Program-made: the position numbers and the translations under genes
Assembly: GCF_008065375.1 (NCBI RefSeq)
Contig: NZ_VJYI01000009.1
Location: forward strand, 62,001 to 126,000
Direction of reading: 5' to 3'
Length of the DNA stretch: 64,000 nt
Source: Nonomuraea sp. SYSU D8015
Lineage (GTDB): Bacteria; Actinomycetota; Actinomycetes; Streptosporangiales; Streptosporangiaceae
The notes under the pieces: generated by a model
What the model was told of the DNA's origin: nothing
What the model saw: only the letters and a program-made list of their open reading frames with translations
Database searches by the model: none
Shown here: in pieces, positions 1 to 8,387 of the stretch
Numbering within the stretch: position 1 is the first letter of the stretch
Layout of the letters: each line of letters opens with the position of its first letter

Positions 1-642
1 GTCGTGGTCGAGGATGCGGGCGACGGCCTGCGCCCACTCGCGCAGCGGCTCGTCCTCGCCCGGGAGCGGCCGCTCGCGCAGCATTGGCACGGTCCGCAGG
101 GCCGCGAGGAGCTCCTCGGGCGGGGCCAGCCGGGCGGCCGGCAGCGGGGTGCAGCCCGGGCAGTCGCAGGGCGCGTCGCCCAGGTCGGGGCTCAGGTCGG
201 GCACCTCACCGGAGGGGATGGCGATCGACTGCTCGAGCGAATCGGGGCCGATGGAGCTGAACAGGCTCTTGGCCATGCCGAAGTTCGAGGGGTCGGCGAG
301 CGCGCCGGCCATGCGCGGCCCGATGTCGTCGAGCCGCTCGCGCATCCGGGCGGCGCGCTCCTCGGGCACCACGCCCGCGTCGCTGAGGTAGTCGACGAAG
401 GTGCGGGCGGCGGCGATGGTCTCGGGCGCGCTCTCCGGAGGCGCGATGACCTTGCGCGGGTAGATGGACAGGAGCAGCTCGTCGAAGGTTTCCGGAGCGA
501 AATCGCCCAGTTCGTTGACGTTGAGGTAGTCGCTGGCGTAGTCGCAGAGCAGGCGGACCTCGTCCGCGTCCACCTCGACTTCCCGCGCGCGCCCCCAAGC
601 GCGCAGGTCGTCGATGGCCTGGTTCACCCATTCGATCGACAC
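1..642 (-). CDS. Conserved hypothetical protein, 3' end beyond the window
   Basis: A reading frame opens at a GTG (640-642) and stays open for 214 codons to the window edge, so the C-terminus is missing. The protein begins MSIEWVNQAIDDLRAWGR, is rich in Asp, Glu and Leu, and looks like a soluble, mostly helical protein. A short Cys cluster (CDCPGC, Cys159, 161 and 164) could bind a metal. No signal peptide or membrane segment is visible. It starts about 50 nt after the priA stop on the same strand, so it may be co-transcribed with priA. I do not recognise the family. The opposite strand has long open frames here, but their composition looks like the mirror of a GC-rich gene. Confidence 0.6.
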   Translation of the reverse strand, partial: MSIEWVNQAIDDLRAWGRAREVEVDADEVRLLCDYASDYLNVNELGDFAPETFDELLLSIYPRKVIAPPESAPETIAAARTFVDYLSDAGVVPEERAARMRERLDDIGPRMAGALADPSNFGMAKSLFSSIGPDSLEQSIAIPSGEVPDLSPDLGDAPCDCPGCTPLPAARLAPPEELLAALRTVPMLRERPLPGEDEPLREWAQAVARILDHD

Positions 643-691
643 ATGGGCACGCTAACGGCTGGTCACCAGATGAGCGAATCGGGGAAAGGGT

Positions 692-3364
692 TTAAATCAG
701 GTCGAGGGGGTCGACACTCACCCTCACGACATCTGGCGTCTTACGCGCCGCGCGTACCCCACTGGCCCCCTTGAGCGCGGCGGCCAGCGCGCCGCCGCCG
801 TTCCTGCGTACGCGGATCATGGCGCGTTCCTGGCCCGCGTCGTCGACCGGCACGGGACCGAGCACCTGGGCGTCGGGCGGGAGGCGTGTCTCGTCGAGCA
901 TCTGCCTGACCGCGCTCGCCGCGCCCGTGAGCGTGGCCATCCGCACCGCGGGCGGGAATCCCAGCTCGGCGCGGTCGGCCAGCTCGCGCTCGGCGTGGGT
1001 GACGGGGTCCCACCGCAGCAGTGCCTGTACGGCGGGCAGGGCGGCGTCGGCCAGCACCACCAGCTCGGCGCCGGGGCGGAGGAGGGCGGCGGCGTTCATC
1101 CAGCGGCGCACGGCCTCCTCGCCCGCCCGCAGGTCGGCCCGGCCCAGCAGCGCCCATCCGTCGAGCAGCACCGCCGCCGCGTACCCGCCCTCGACCACCG
1201 GCTCGGCGCCGGGCGTGGCGACGACCAGGGCGCGGGTGGCCGGCACGGTGGCCAGCACGCCGTCGCGGCCGGACGTGCGCACCTGGACCGACGGGAAGGC
1301 CCGGCCCAGCTCCTCGGCCGTGCGGCGGGCGCCGACGACCACCGCGCGCAGGTGGGGGCTGCCGCAGGTGGGGCATCGCCAGTCGGCGTCCACCCGGCCG
1401 CACCAGCGGCAGTAGGGGGCGGCGTGGCCCCCTCTGAGCGCGAGCGGCCCATGGCAGAACGGGGTTGGCCCGGCAAGCCCGCCGATCAGCCCCGCGTCCT
1501 CGGATCCGCCGATCACCTGCGCACCCACTGATTCGCCGATCGCCTGCGCACCGTGGGATTCGCCGATCACCCCAGCTCCCTGGGGTTCGCCGGGCGCGCC
1601 CGCTCCAGGGGACCCGCCAGGCATGCCACCGCCATGGGACCCGCCAGACGCACCGCCGCCGAGAGACCCGCCAGGTGCGCCACTGCCACGGGACCCGCCA
1701 AGCGTGCCGGCGCCACCGGACCCGCCAGGCGTGCCGGCGCCACGGGACTCGTCGGGTGCTCCTGCACCATGGGGCCTGACTGGCGCGCCGTGGGACCCAC
1801 CGCGCGTGCCGGGGCCGCCTGTGGCCGGCTGTCCCGCTGGGCCGTCCGGCAACGACGCATCCCATCCCCTGGGACCGCCGACGGGGTGGCCAGACGGGTT
1901 CCCTTGCCGCGACTGGCCGGTAGGTGCCCCTGGTAGGCCGCCAAGCGCGCCGGACGCGCCACCGGACGGGCCGCCGGACGGGCCGGTCAGGCCGAGGAGC
2001 GGGATCGCCGTCGAGGAGCCGCGGCCGGTCGCCTCTCCCGGCGGGGCGACCGCGGCCAGGAGAGCCGAGGCCGTGCGGGTCGGCGGGTGCGTGCAGCGGG
2101 CCGGGGTGCGGCAGTGGCGGCAGGCGAGGGCGGGCAGGTAGCCGCGCCTCGGGACCTGGACGAGCACGGGGCCGCTCTCCAGGCCGTGGCGCAGGGCCCG
2201 CCACGCGATGCTGGGCAGCCGGGCCTGGCGGGCGGCCTGGTCCTTGGCCAGCTCGGCGTCCTCGCCCGCGGGCCGGACCCGGGGGGCGAGGCTCCTGATC
2301 GTCGTCCGGGCGGCCACGATGGGCCTGGCCCAGCGGGCGGCGATGAGCTGGGTGGCCTCCGCGGTGCGGGCGTATCCGCCGATCAGCATCGCCGCGCCGG
2401 TCCTGTGTGCTCTGAGTCCGAGGACCTCGCGGGCGTGGGGGTAGGGGGCCAGGCGCTCGGCGTGCAGGTCGTCGCCGTCGTCCCAGATGGCCACCAGGCC
2501 GAGTTCGGCGACGGGGGCGAACATGGCGGCCCGGGTGCCGACGACGGCGCGTACCTGGCCTCTCAGGACCCTCAGCCACCGCCTGTAGCGCTCGGCGGGG
2601 CCAAGGTCGGCGGTGAGCGCCACGTGCCTGCCGGGGCCAAGAACCCGTGTGAACTCGACGTCGGCCAGTGCGACGTCCTTGCCGTCGGGTACCACGACGA
2701 CGGCTCCCCTGCCGCCGTCCAGCGTCGCCCGCACGGCCTCGGCCATCGCGCCGGCCCATCCTCTGGCGCCGGGCAGCGCCGACCACACGGCTCGCGGGGC
2801 TCGCCCGTTGCGCAGCGCGTCCAGGAAGGAGGGGCCGGTCGGGTACGCGTCCCAGGCGCTCTCGCCCCGCGTCTGCTCCCCCGCCGGTACGCCCGCGTCC
2901 GGGACGGCGGGATCGTCCTGCTTCGGCGTCTCGGCCTCGGCTCTGGCATGGCGGGGCGGGACGGCGAGGCGGAGCACGTCGGTGAGGGTGCCCGCGTACC
3001 GGTCGGCGACCGCTCTGGCGAGCCCGGCGATCTCCGGCGTCAGCACCCGCTCGGGCGACACCACGCGTTCGAGCGGCGTCAGCCTGCCCTCGTGGTCACT
3101 CTCGTCCACCCGCTCCAGGAGGAACCCGTCGACCAGCTTGCCCGCGAACCGCACCCGCACCCGCACCCCGGGCTCGGCCGTCTCGTGCATGGACGCGGGG
3201 ATCAGATAGTCGAAGGGGCGGTCGAGGTGAGGCAGGGGGCTGTCCACGGCCACCCGCGCCACCGGCCGCTCGGGGGCCGGCACGACGGCGCCCTTGGTGT
3301 CCTTCGACGACGCTGGGGGCCGCACGGCGTCGAGCGGCAGAAGGGCGTCGTCGGAGTCGGTCAC
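692..3364 (-). CDS. priA: Primosomal protein N' (PriA), actinobacterial type, with a large low-complexity insertion
   Basis: PriA recognises stalled or repaired forks and reloads the replisome. The 890-residue product has the N-terminal 3'-DNA-binding domain (about 35-145), the linker typical of actinobacterial PriA, and a C-terminal Cys-rich zinc region. Walker A and DEEH-type helicase motifs are not intact: PGARGWAGA stands at the P-loop position and WDDGDD near 295. Actinobacterial PriA proteins are known to lack detectable helicase motifs, so this is expected. Unusually, the zinc region is split: CRHCRTPARC (Cys415, 418, 424) is followed by about 210 residues of Gly/Pro/Ser-rich sequence before CHGPL (Cys637), then CRWC (652/655) and CPTC (664/667). 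The normal family length is about 650-700. The start is GTG; no Shine-Dalgarno is visible and TAGACG lies 6 nt upstream, suggesting a leaderless mRNA. It is the last recognised gene of the mihF-gmk-rpoZ-coaBC-metK-priA order. Confidence 0.9.
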   Translation of the reverse strand: MTDSDDALLPLDAVRPPASSKDTKGAVVPAPERPVARVAVDSPLPHLDRPFDYLIPASMHETAEPGVRVRVRFAGKLVDGFLLERVDESDHEGRLTPLERVVSPERVLTPEIAGLARAVADRYAGTLTDVLRLAVPPRHARAEAETPKQDDPAVPDAGVPAGEQTRGESAWDAYPTGPSFLDALRNGRAPRAVWSALPGARGWAGAMAEAVRATLDGGRGAVVVVPDGKDVALADVEFTRVLGPGRHVALTADLGPAERYRRWLRVLRGQVRAVVGTRAAMFAPVAELGLVAIWDDGDDLHAERLAPYPHAREVLGLRAHRTGAAMLIGGYARTAEATQLIAARWARPIVAARTTIRSLAPRVRPAGEDAELAKDQAARQARLPSIAWRALRHGLESGPVLVQVPRRGYLPALACRHCRTPARCTHPPTRTASALLAAVAPPGEATGRGSSTAIPLLGLTGPSGGPSGGASGALGGLPGAPTGQSRQGNPSGHPVGGPRGWDASLPDGPAGQPATGGPGTRGGSHGAPVRPHGAGAPDESRGAGTPGGSGGAGTLGGSRGSGAPGGSLGGGASGGSHGGGMPGGSPGAGAPGEPQGAGVIGESHGAQAIGESVGAQVIGGSEDAGLIGGLAGPTPFCHGPLALRGGHAAPYCRWCGRVDADWRCPTCGSPHLRAVVVGARRTAEELGRAFPSVQVRTSGRDGVLATVPATRALVVATPGAEPVVEGGYAAAVLLDGWALLGRADLRAGEEAVRRWMNAAALLRPGAELVVLADAALPAVQALLRWDPVTHAERELADRAELGFPPAVRMATLTGAASAVRQMLDETRLPPDAQVLGPVPVDDAGQERAMIRVRRNGGGALAAALKGASGVRAARKTPDVVRVSVDPLDLI
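1479..1759 (-). repeat. 27-bp degenerate tandem repeat inside priA
   Basis: About ten units encode a 9-residue motif such as TPGGSGGAG, TLGGSRGSG, APGGSLGGG, ASGGSHGGG, MPGGSPGAG and VIGESHGAQ (residues about 536-629). The units lie in frame within the larger insertion (residues about 425-636, DNA 1458-2092) that interrupts the PriA zinc-binding motif. The period of 27 bp keeps the frame, and the units have diverged from each other. Confidence 0.85.
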
Positions 3365-3674
3365 GCATTACGTCTACCAGACCCGGCCACCCCGAACGCC
3401 CGCCCGCCGAGACCGGACCGGCACCATCACGACGGCCCTGACGCGACAACGGCACGCCCTGAGCAGCGCCACGATCCCAAAGCGGCGTGCGCACGTCCGA
3501 CAGCGCCACGCGATCCAGATGCGCCGAGCACCTCACGGCCCTCACCACGACCGCGACGCACCATGTATGGCCTCAGACCGCACCACGGCCCGGATGCGGC
3601 CAGCCCTCTCAACCCTCGCGATCCCGCCCCGCCACGCGCGGGCCCGAGACGGGCACCACGACGCCGCCGTGCCG

Positions 3675-3725
3675 ACCGCATGCCTCCCCCGGCCGCATAC
3701 CTCCTCCAGCCGCATGCCTCCTCCG
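3675..3725. repeat. 17-bp tandem repeat, three copies
   Basis: Three head-to-tail units of the form RCCGCATRCCTCCYCCR, with a fourth partial copy (GCCGCAC) following. It lies in the non-coding gap upstream of priA. Confidence 0.75.
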
Positions 3726-3959
3726 GCCGCACAGCCGTGACGAACCCACCAGGCCGGAGCTCGCGTCACACCCGGGCCCTGACAGCGCTCCGGCGTCCGC
3801 GCGGGCCTCGGCAAACCGCGGCATGGCGAGCCGGCGACACATAGGCATGGGACGGCCGGAGATGGCGTGGTCGGCGATGGCCGGACAGAGCGGCGGCTGC
3901 AGCCGGGCGATCACCCGGGCCGGGGCGGCCGTGAGCCGGGCGGGCCGTGGAACGGCTGG

Positions 3960-3993
3960 AGGGAGGCGTCGTTCAGTACGACGACGCCTCCCT
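3960..3993 (-). terminator. Hairpin terminator of metK
   Basis: A perfect 13-bp inverted repeat (AGGGAGGCGTCGT / ACGACGCCTCCCT) with an 8-nt loop begins 20 nt past the metK stop. There is no U tract, which is common for actinobacterial terminators. Confidence 0.75.
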
Positions 3994-4012
3994 ACTTCGA
4001 AGGGCGACCAGG

Positions 4013-5200
4013 TCAGAGGCCGGCGGCGGTTCTCAGGGCCTCGGCGCGATCGGTGGACTCCCAGGAGAAGCCCTCGCGGCCGAAGTGCCCGTAGGCGGCG
4101 GTCTCCGAGTAGATCGGGCGCAGCAGGTCGAGATCCCGGATGATCGCGGCCGGACGCAGGTCGAACACCTGCAGCACCGCGTCCTGGATCTTCTCCACCG
4201 GCACCTTCTCGGTGCCGAAGCACTCCACGAACAGCCCCACCGGCTGCGCCTTGCCGATGGCGTACGCCACCTGCACCTCGCACCGGTCGGCCAGCCCCGC
4301 GGCCACCACGTTCTTGGCCACCCAGCGCATCGCGTACGCGGCAGAACGGTCCACCTTGGACGGGTCCTTGCCGGAGAACGCGCCGCCACCGTGCCGCGCC
4401 ATGCCGCCATAGGTGTCAATGATGATCTTGCGGCCGGTCAGGCCCGCGTCACCCATCGGACCGCCGATCTCGAACCGGCCGGTCGGGTTCACCAGCAGGC
4501 GGTAACCCTCGGTGTCGATGTCGAGATCCGCCAGCACCGGGTCGACCACGTGCTCCTTGATGTCCGGCGTCAGCATCTCCCTCAGGTCGATCTCGGCCGC
4601 GTGCTGCGTCGAGACGACCACGGTGTCGAGACGCACCGGCGTGTCGCCGTCGTACTCGATCGTCACCTGGGTCTTGCCGTCCGGCCGCAGGTAGGGCACC
4701 GTGCCGGACTTGCGCACCTGCGACAGGCGCAGGGCCAGGCGGTGGGCCAGCGTGATCGGCAGCGGCATCAGCTCGGGGGTCTCGCGGCAGGCGTAGCCGA
4801 ACATCAGGCCCTGGTCGCCAGCGCCCTGCCGGTCGAGCTCGTCGGCGTCGCCGTCGACCCGGTGCTCGTAGGCGTCGTCGACGCCCTGGGCGATGTCGGG
4901 CGACTGAGCGCCGATGGACACCGACACACCGCACGAGGCGCCGTCGAAGCCCTTGTGAGAGGCGTCGTAGCCGATCTCCAGGATCTTCTCGCGGATGACG
5001 CCGGGGATGTCGACGTAGGTCTCGGTCGTGACCTCGCCTGCGACGTGAACCTGGCCGGTAGTGATCATCGTCTCGACGGCGACCCGGCTCTTGGGGTCGT
5101 CCTTGAGCATGGCGTCGAGAATCGCGTCACTGATCTGGTCGGCGATCTTGTCCGGGTGGCCCTCGGTGACCGACTCGGAGGTGAACAGGCGACGTGACAA
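4013..5200 (-). CDS. metK: S-adenosylmethionine synthetase
   Basis: Makes SAM from methionine and ATP in the cytoplasm. The 395-residue protein has the family length and motifs: FTSESVTEGHPDKIADQ at the N-terminus, the glycine-rich GGGAFSGKDPSKVDRSAAY near residue 270, and GAGDQGLMFGYA near 130. The start is TTG, supported by GAGGAG 8 nt upstream and by the conserved N-terminus MSRRLFTSES starting exactly there. A -10-like TAGACT (minus strand, 5275-5280) lies about 75 nt before the start, followed by a GC-rich leader containing the inverted repeat AGGCCC/GGGCCT. I saw no recognisable SAM riboswitch in this leader. It lies downstream of coaBC, separated by one small hypothetical gene. Confidence 0.97.
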   Translation of the reverse strand: MSRRLFTSESVTEGHPDKIADQISDAILDAMLKDDPKSRVAVETMITTGQVHVAGEVTTETYVDIPGVIREKILEIGYDASHKGFDGASCGVSVSIGAQSPDIAQGVDDAYEHRVDGDADELDRQGAGDQGLMFGYACRETPELMPLPITLAHRLALRLSQVRKSGTVPYLRPDGKTQVTIEYDGDTPVRLDTVVVSTQHAAEIDLREMLTPDIKEHVVDPVLADLDIDTEGYRLLVNPTGRFEIGGPMGDAGLTGRKIIIDTYGGMARHGGGAFSGKDPSKVDRSAAYAMRWVAKNVVAAGLADRCEVQVAYAIGKAQPVGLFVECFGTEKVPVEKIQDAVLQVFDLRPAAIIRDLDLLRPIYSETAAYGHFGREGFSWESTDRAEALRTAAGL

Positions 5201-5327
5201 CTCAGTGGCTCCTCATGCAGCGGCTGCTGACGGATGTTAGGCCCGGGCACAGGGACTCGCCTGGGCCTCGCCGAAGTCTAGCCCTACCCGATGCCGGGTG
5301 CTGAAACCGTACCCTATCGGCCTCCCG

Positions 5328-5690
5328 TCACAGGTGAGGGAGAGGATCGGGCGGCAGCGTGTCGGGCGCGAAGATCTCCGCGTCGGCGGCCGAGACCACC
5401 GCCGCGTACTCGTCATCGAACTCGAAGGTCATCGAGCCCAGCTCGACGACCGGTCCAGGGAGGATGGGGCCGAGCCTGGTGTCGCGCGGGAACTCGGCGA
5501 ACACCGCGACCGGCCGGTCGGTCCTGAGCGTCCTGGTGGCCAGCACCGCTATGGACGCGTCCGTGACCACGATCAGGAAATGACCCGTCCCCGACGGCCC
5601 GGAGGAAAGCGCCGGGAAGACGTAACGGATCTCTCCTTGGTGACCCAGCAACGTCCGGCAACGATCCCTGACAGCAGCACCCACCGGCAT
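5328..5690 (-). CDS. Small conserved hypothetical protein
   Basis: A 120-residue soluble protein starting MPVGAAVRDRCRTLLGHQGEI. It alternates hydrophobic beta-like stretches (HFLIVVTDASIAVLATR, MTFEFDDEYAAVVSAAD), which suggests a small beta-barrel or PH-like fold; that is an inference from pattern only. No Cys cluster, signal peptide or membrane segment. A GGGGGAT stretch just before the ATG can serve as ribosome binding site. It sits between coaBC and metK on the same strand. I do not recognise the family; its presence among core genes with normal codon use supports a real gene. Confidence 0.65.
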   Translation of the reverse strand: MPVGAAVRDRCRTLLGHQGEIRYVFPALSSGPSGTGHFLIVVTDASIAVLATRTLRTDRPVAVFAEFPRDTRLGPILPGPVVELGSMTFEFDDEYAAVVSAADAEIFAPDTLPPDPLPHL

Positions 5691-5832
5691 CCCATCCCCC
5701 TTTGCCCCAAGTATCCGCAGGCGTACGGGGGTGTCGCAACAGGTGATCGGGTAATCGGTCTTACACAGTTTGTGCGTTCTGCCGGTTGTGCGTCGTACGG
5801 GCTCCGCGTCCCTTATGCGCCCCTTCGCGACG

Positions 5833-7395
5833 TCAGGAGAGGCGCGTGGCGACCAGGTCCCAGACGGCGTCGGCGAGGTCCTCCTTGGGCCCGAACGGCA
5901 CCTCCACCGGGTCGCCGCCCGCGACGAGCACTGTGGCCGCGTTGTCCGGCGTGCCGAAGGCGAGGCCCTCCCCCACCCTGTTGACGACCAGCAGGTCGCA
6001 ACCCTTGCGCGCGAGTTTGGCCTGTCCGTTGGCGAGCACGTCGTGCGTCTCGGCCGCGAACCCGACGATCACCCGCGGGGACGCCCACCCGGCCCGGCCA
6101 TCGCCGCCCTCGCGCTCGCCACGATCGGCTTCACGCGGCCCATCGCCGGCAGATCCCCGCTCGGCGACCCCATCGGCCAGGCCGCCGTTCGATGCGGACT
6201 CCGCAGCACCCGGCGCCACGGCGCTGGGCGCTGACGCCCCGGCAGCGGACGCGACGTCCGCGGCACCGGGCGCTGAGGCGGCGAGCGTCGCCGCCTCGCC
6301 GCCGGCTCCTGGTGCCGAGGCGGCCAGCGCCGCCGCCTCGCCACCGGCTCCGGGCGCGGAGGCGCCGCCGTCCGGTTCGAGGCCAGCGTACACGTCGCCG
6401 CCCGTTCGCGGGACTCCGCCGGCGCTCGGGCCGACCGCCTCTCCGGCGGCCTCCCTCGACCGGCGCCGCCTCTCGCCCAGCTCGGCCAGGATGTCGGGGT
6501 TCTTGGTCAGGTGGATGGGCTCGGGCTCGCCGTCCGTTTTCTTGATCTTCGCCTCGTGCCGCGTCGCGGGCCGGAAGTCGGCGACGGCGGCGGCCATGAC
6601 GACCACGTCGGCCCCGTCCGAGGCGGCGAGCACCGCCTCGCGCAGCTGGGCCGCGGACTCCACCCGCACCACCGTGGCCCCGGCGGGGTCGGGCAGCGTG
6701 ACGTTGGCGGCCACGAGCGTCACCTGGGCACCCCGGGCGACCGCGGTGCGGGCCAGCGCGTAGCCCTGCAGGCCGGAGGACCGGTTGCCGATGTAGCGGA
6801 CCGGGTCGATGGCCTCGCGGGTGCCGCCGGCGGACACCACGACCTTGCGCCCGGCCAGGTCGCGCGGCCGGCCGCGCAGCACGCGCAGGCAGACCTGGAA
6901 GATCTCCTCGGGGTCGGGCAGGCGCCCGGGACCGGTGTCGGCGCCGGTGAGCCGCCCGACGGCCGGGTCGATCACGACGGCGCCGCGCTGGCGCAGCGTC
7001 GCCACGTTGGCGCGGGTGGCGGGGTGCTGCCACATCTCGGTGTGCATCGCGGGCGCGAACACGACCGGGCACGTCGCGGTCAGCAGCGTGTTGGTCAGCA
7101 GGTCGCCGGCCAGCCCGTGCGCCGCCCTGGCGAGCACGTCGGCGGTCGCCGGCGCCACCACGACGAGATCGGCCTGCTTGCCGATCCGCACGTGGGGAAC
7201 CTCGTGAACGTCGTCCCACACCTCCGCCGACACGCGGTTGCCCGACAGGGCGGCCCAGGTGGGCGCGCCCACGAACTTGAGGGCCTCGCGGGTCGGGACG
7301 ACCCGCACCTCGTGCCCGGACTCGGTGAACAGGCGCAGCAGCTCGCACGCCTTGTACGCGGCGATGCCGCCACTGACGCCCAGGACGACCTTCAT
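5833..7395 (-). CDS. coaBC: Bifunctional phosphopantothenoylcysteine decarboxylase / phosphopantothenate-cysteine ligase (CoaBC) with insertion
   Basis: Catalyses two steps of coenzyme A synthesis: ligation of cysteine to 4'-phosphopantothenate (CoaB, C-terminal half) and FMN-dependent decarboxylation (CoaC, N-terminal half). CoaC shows GVSGGIAAYKACEL, APATADVLAR and PAMHTEMW (active-site region). CoaB shows VVSAGGTREAIDPVR, NRSSGLQGYALA, AAAVADFRP and KIKK. At 520 residues it is about 110-120 longer than usual. The excess is a low-complexity Ala/Gly/Ser/Pro segment (residues about 308-438) between KNPDILAELG and VGFAAETHD, which are normally separated by only a few residues. Both conserved flanks remain in frame. 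The start ATG lies 9 nt after the rpoZ stop. Confidence 0.93.
   Translation of the reverse strand: MKVVLGVSGGIAAYKACELLRLFTESGHEVRVVPTREALKFVGAPTWAALSGNRVSAEVWDDVHEVPHVRIGKQADLVVVAPATADVLARAAHGLAGDLLTNTLLTATCPVVFAPAMHTEMWQHPATRANVATLRQRGAVVIDPAVGRLTGADTGPGRLPDPEEIFQVCLRVLRGRPRDLAGRKVVVSAGGTREAIDPVRYIGNRSSGLQGYALARTAVARGAQVTLVAANVTLPDPAGATVVRVESAAQLREAVLAASDGADVVVMAAAVADFRPATRHEAKIKKTDGEPEPIHLTKNPDILAELGERRRRSREAAGEAVGPSAGGVPRTGGDVYAGLEPDGGASAPGAGGEAAALAASAPGAGGEAATLAASAPGAADVASAAGASAPSAVAPGAAESASNGGLADGVAERGSAGDGPREADRGEREGGDGRAGWASPRVIVGFAAETHDVLANGQAKLARKGCDLLVVNRVGEGLAFGTPDNAATVLVAGGDPVEVPFGPKEDLADAVWDLVATRLS
6196..6363 (-). repeat. 42-bp tandem repeat inside coaBC
   Basis: Four units of 14 codons (residues 345-400) encode ASAPGAGGEAAALA, ASAPGAGGEAATLA, ASAPGAADVASAAG and ASAPSAVAPGAAES. 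The first two are nearly identical. They are part of the larger insertion spanning about 6082-6474 in the CoaB half. Confidence 0.85.
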
Positions 7396-7403
7396 CGAAG
7401 GGG

Positions 7404-7673
7404 TCAGACCGCGCCTTCGATGGGCTCGGCGTTGAGCAGGCCCTCGGAGACCTCGCGCAGCGCGATGGACAGCGGCTTCTCCTGGGCGTGCGTCTCGACC
7501 AGCGGGCCGACGTATTCCAGCAGGCCCTCGCCGAGCTGGGAGTAGTAGGCGTTGATCTGGCGAGCGCGCTTGGCGCCCATGATCACCAAGGAGTATTTGC
7601 TGTCGACGATGTCGAGCAGCGCGTCGATCGGCGGGTTGGTGATGCCCTCCGCGGCCGCGGTGGTGCCTGCCAC
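7404..7673 (-). CDS. rpoZ: DNA-directed RNA polymerase omega subunit
   Basis: Small RNA polymerase subunit that helps fold and hold beta'. The 89 residues carry the family signature NPPIDALLDIVDSKYSLVI followed by GAKRARQINAYY, then a C-terminal part ending KPLSIALREVSEGLL, typical of actinobacterial omega. The start is GTG with GAGAGG about 10 nt upstream. It starts 5 nt after the gmk stop and ends 8 nt before coaBC, in the conserved gmk-rpoZ-coaBC arrangement, so co-transcription is likely. Confidence 0.96.
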   Translation of the reverse strand: MAGTTAAAEGITNPPIDALLDIVDSKYSLVIMGAKRARQINAYYSQLGEGLLEYVGPLVETHAQEKPLSIALREVSEGLLNAEPIEGAV

Positions 7674-7678
7674 GATTG

Positions 7679-8344
7679 TCAGACCTCTCGGTTGGTGGTT
7701 GTCGTGACCCCCTGAGGGTCAGTCATCAAGGCTATCAGCCGGCGGCACACATCCTGGACGCTCGTGTTCACCAGCGTCAGGTCGAACTCCGACTCGGCGT
7801 CCATCTCGATCCGCCCGGCCTCCAGGCGGCGCGCGATGACGTCCTCGGGCTCGGTGCCGCGGCCGCGCAGCCGCTTCTCCAGCTCCTCCCAGGTGGGCGG
7901 GGCCAGGAACACCAGCAGCGCCTCGGGCATGGTCCTGCGCACCTGCCTGGCGCCCTCGAGGTCGATCTCGAGCAGGGTGGGCACGCCCTCGGCGAGCTTC
8001 TTCAGCACGGGCTCGCGCGGTGTGCCGTAGCGGTTGCCCGCGAACTCCGCCCACTCGAGCAGCTCGCCCGACTCCACCAGCCGGTCGAACTCCTCGCCGT
8101 CGACGAAGAAGTAGTGGACCCCGTTGACCTCGCCGGGCCGGGGCCTCCGGGTGGTCACCGAGACCGACAGCCACACCTCGGGGTGTGCCCGTCGGAGCTC
8201 GGCGACGACCGTGGACTTACCGACGCCGGACGGCCCTGAAAGGACCGTCAGCCGCCGTTCGCTCATGGGCAGGAATCCGACCTCCATCCCCGGTCCGACC
8301 GCCTCGTGGGCACCTGCATCGCCGGACCAGGACCTGTCGGTCAC
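7679..8344 (-). CDS. gmk: Guanylate kinase
   Basis: Phosphorylates GMP/dGMP to GDP/dGDP with ATP. The P-loop GPSGVGKSTV, the GMP-binding VSVTTRRPRPGEV, HYFFVDGEEFD, GNRYGTP and LEIDLEGARQV are all present. The start is uncertain: the frame is open far upstream into mihF, but starts inside mihF are unlikely. I chose the GTG at 8344, preceded by a G-rich stretch and AGGA. ATG codons at 8287 (MEVGFLP) and 8266 (MSERRLTVLSG) are credible alternatives, and the last gives the usual length of about 195 residues. Forms mihF-gmk-rpoZ with short gaps. Confidence 0.94.
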   Translation of the reverse strand: MTDRSWSGDAGAHEAVGPGMEVGFLPMSERRLTVLSGPSGVGKSTVVAELRRAHPEVWLSVSVTTRRPRPGEVNGVHYFFVDGEEFDRLVESGELLEWAEFAGNRYGTPREPVLKKLAEGVPTLLEIDLEGARQVRRTMPEALLVFLAPPTWEELEKRLRGRGTEPEDVIARRLEAGRIEMDAESEFDLTLVNTSVQDVCRRLIALMTDPQGVTTTTNREV

Positions 8345-8387
8345 TTTCCTACCCCCCGTTGAACCTGCGATTTCGTTGGAACAGAGA

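Larger units (their letters stand above)
3365..4012. other. Intergenic region between metK and priA
   Basis: No convincing gene. Open frames here are Arg/Pro/His-rich and look like chance frames in GC-rich DNA. The region holds a 17-bp triple repeat, the metK terminator hairpin at the metK end, and presumably the priA promoter at the priA end (TAGACG about 6 nt before the GTG). Confidence 0.6.

Noticed and set aside
4..774. Long plus-strand open frame of about 256 codons at the left edge
   Set aside because: It mirrors the minus-strand hypothetical gene and the end of priA; its Arg/Gly/His-rich composition is that of an antisense frame.
5201..5327. Possible SAM riboswitch upstream of metK
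   Set aside because: The leader has a simple inverted repeat but none of the conserved words of SAM-I or SAM-IV riboswitches.
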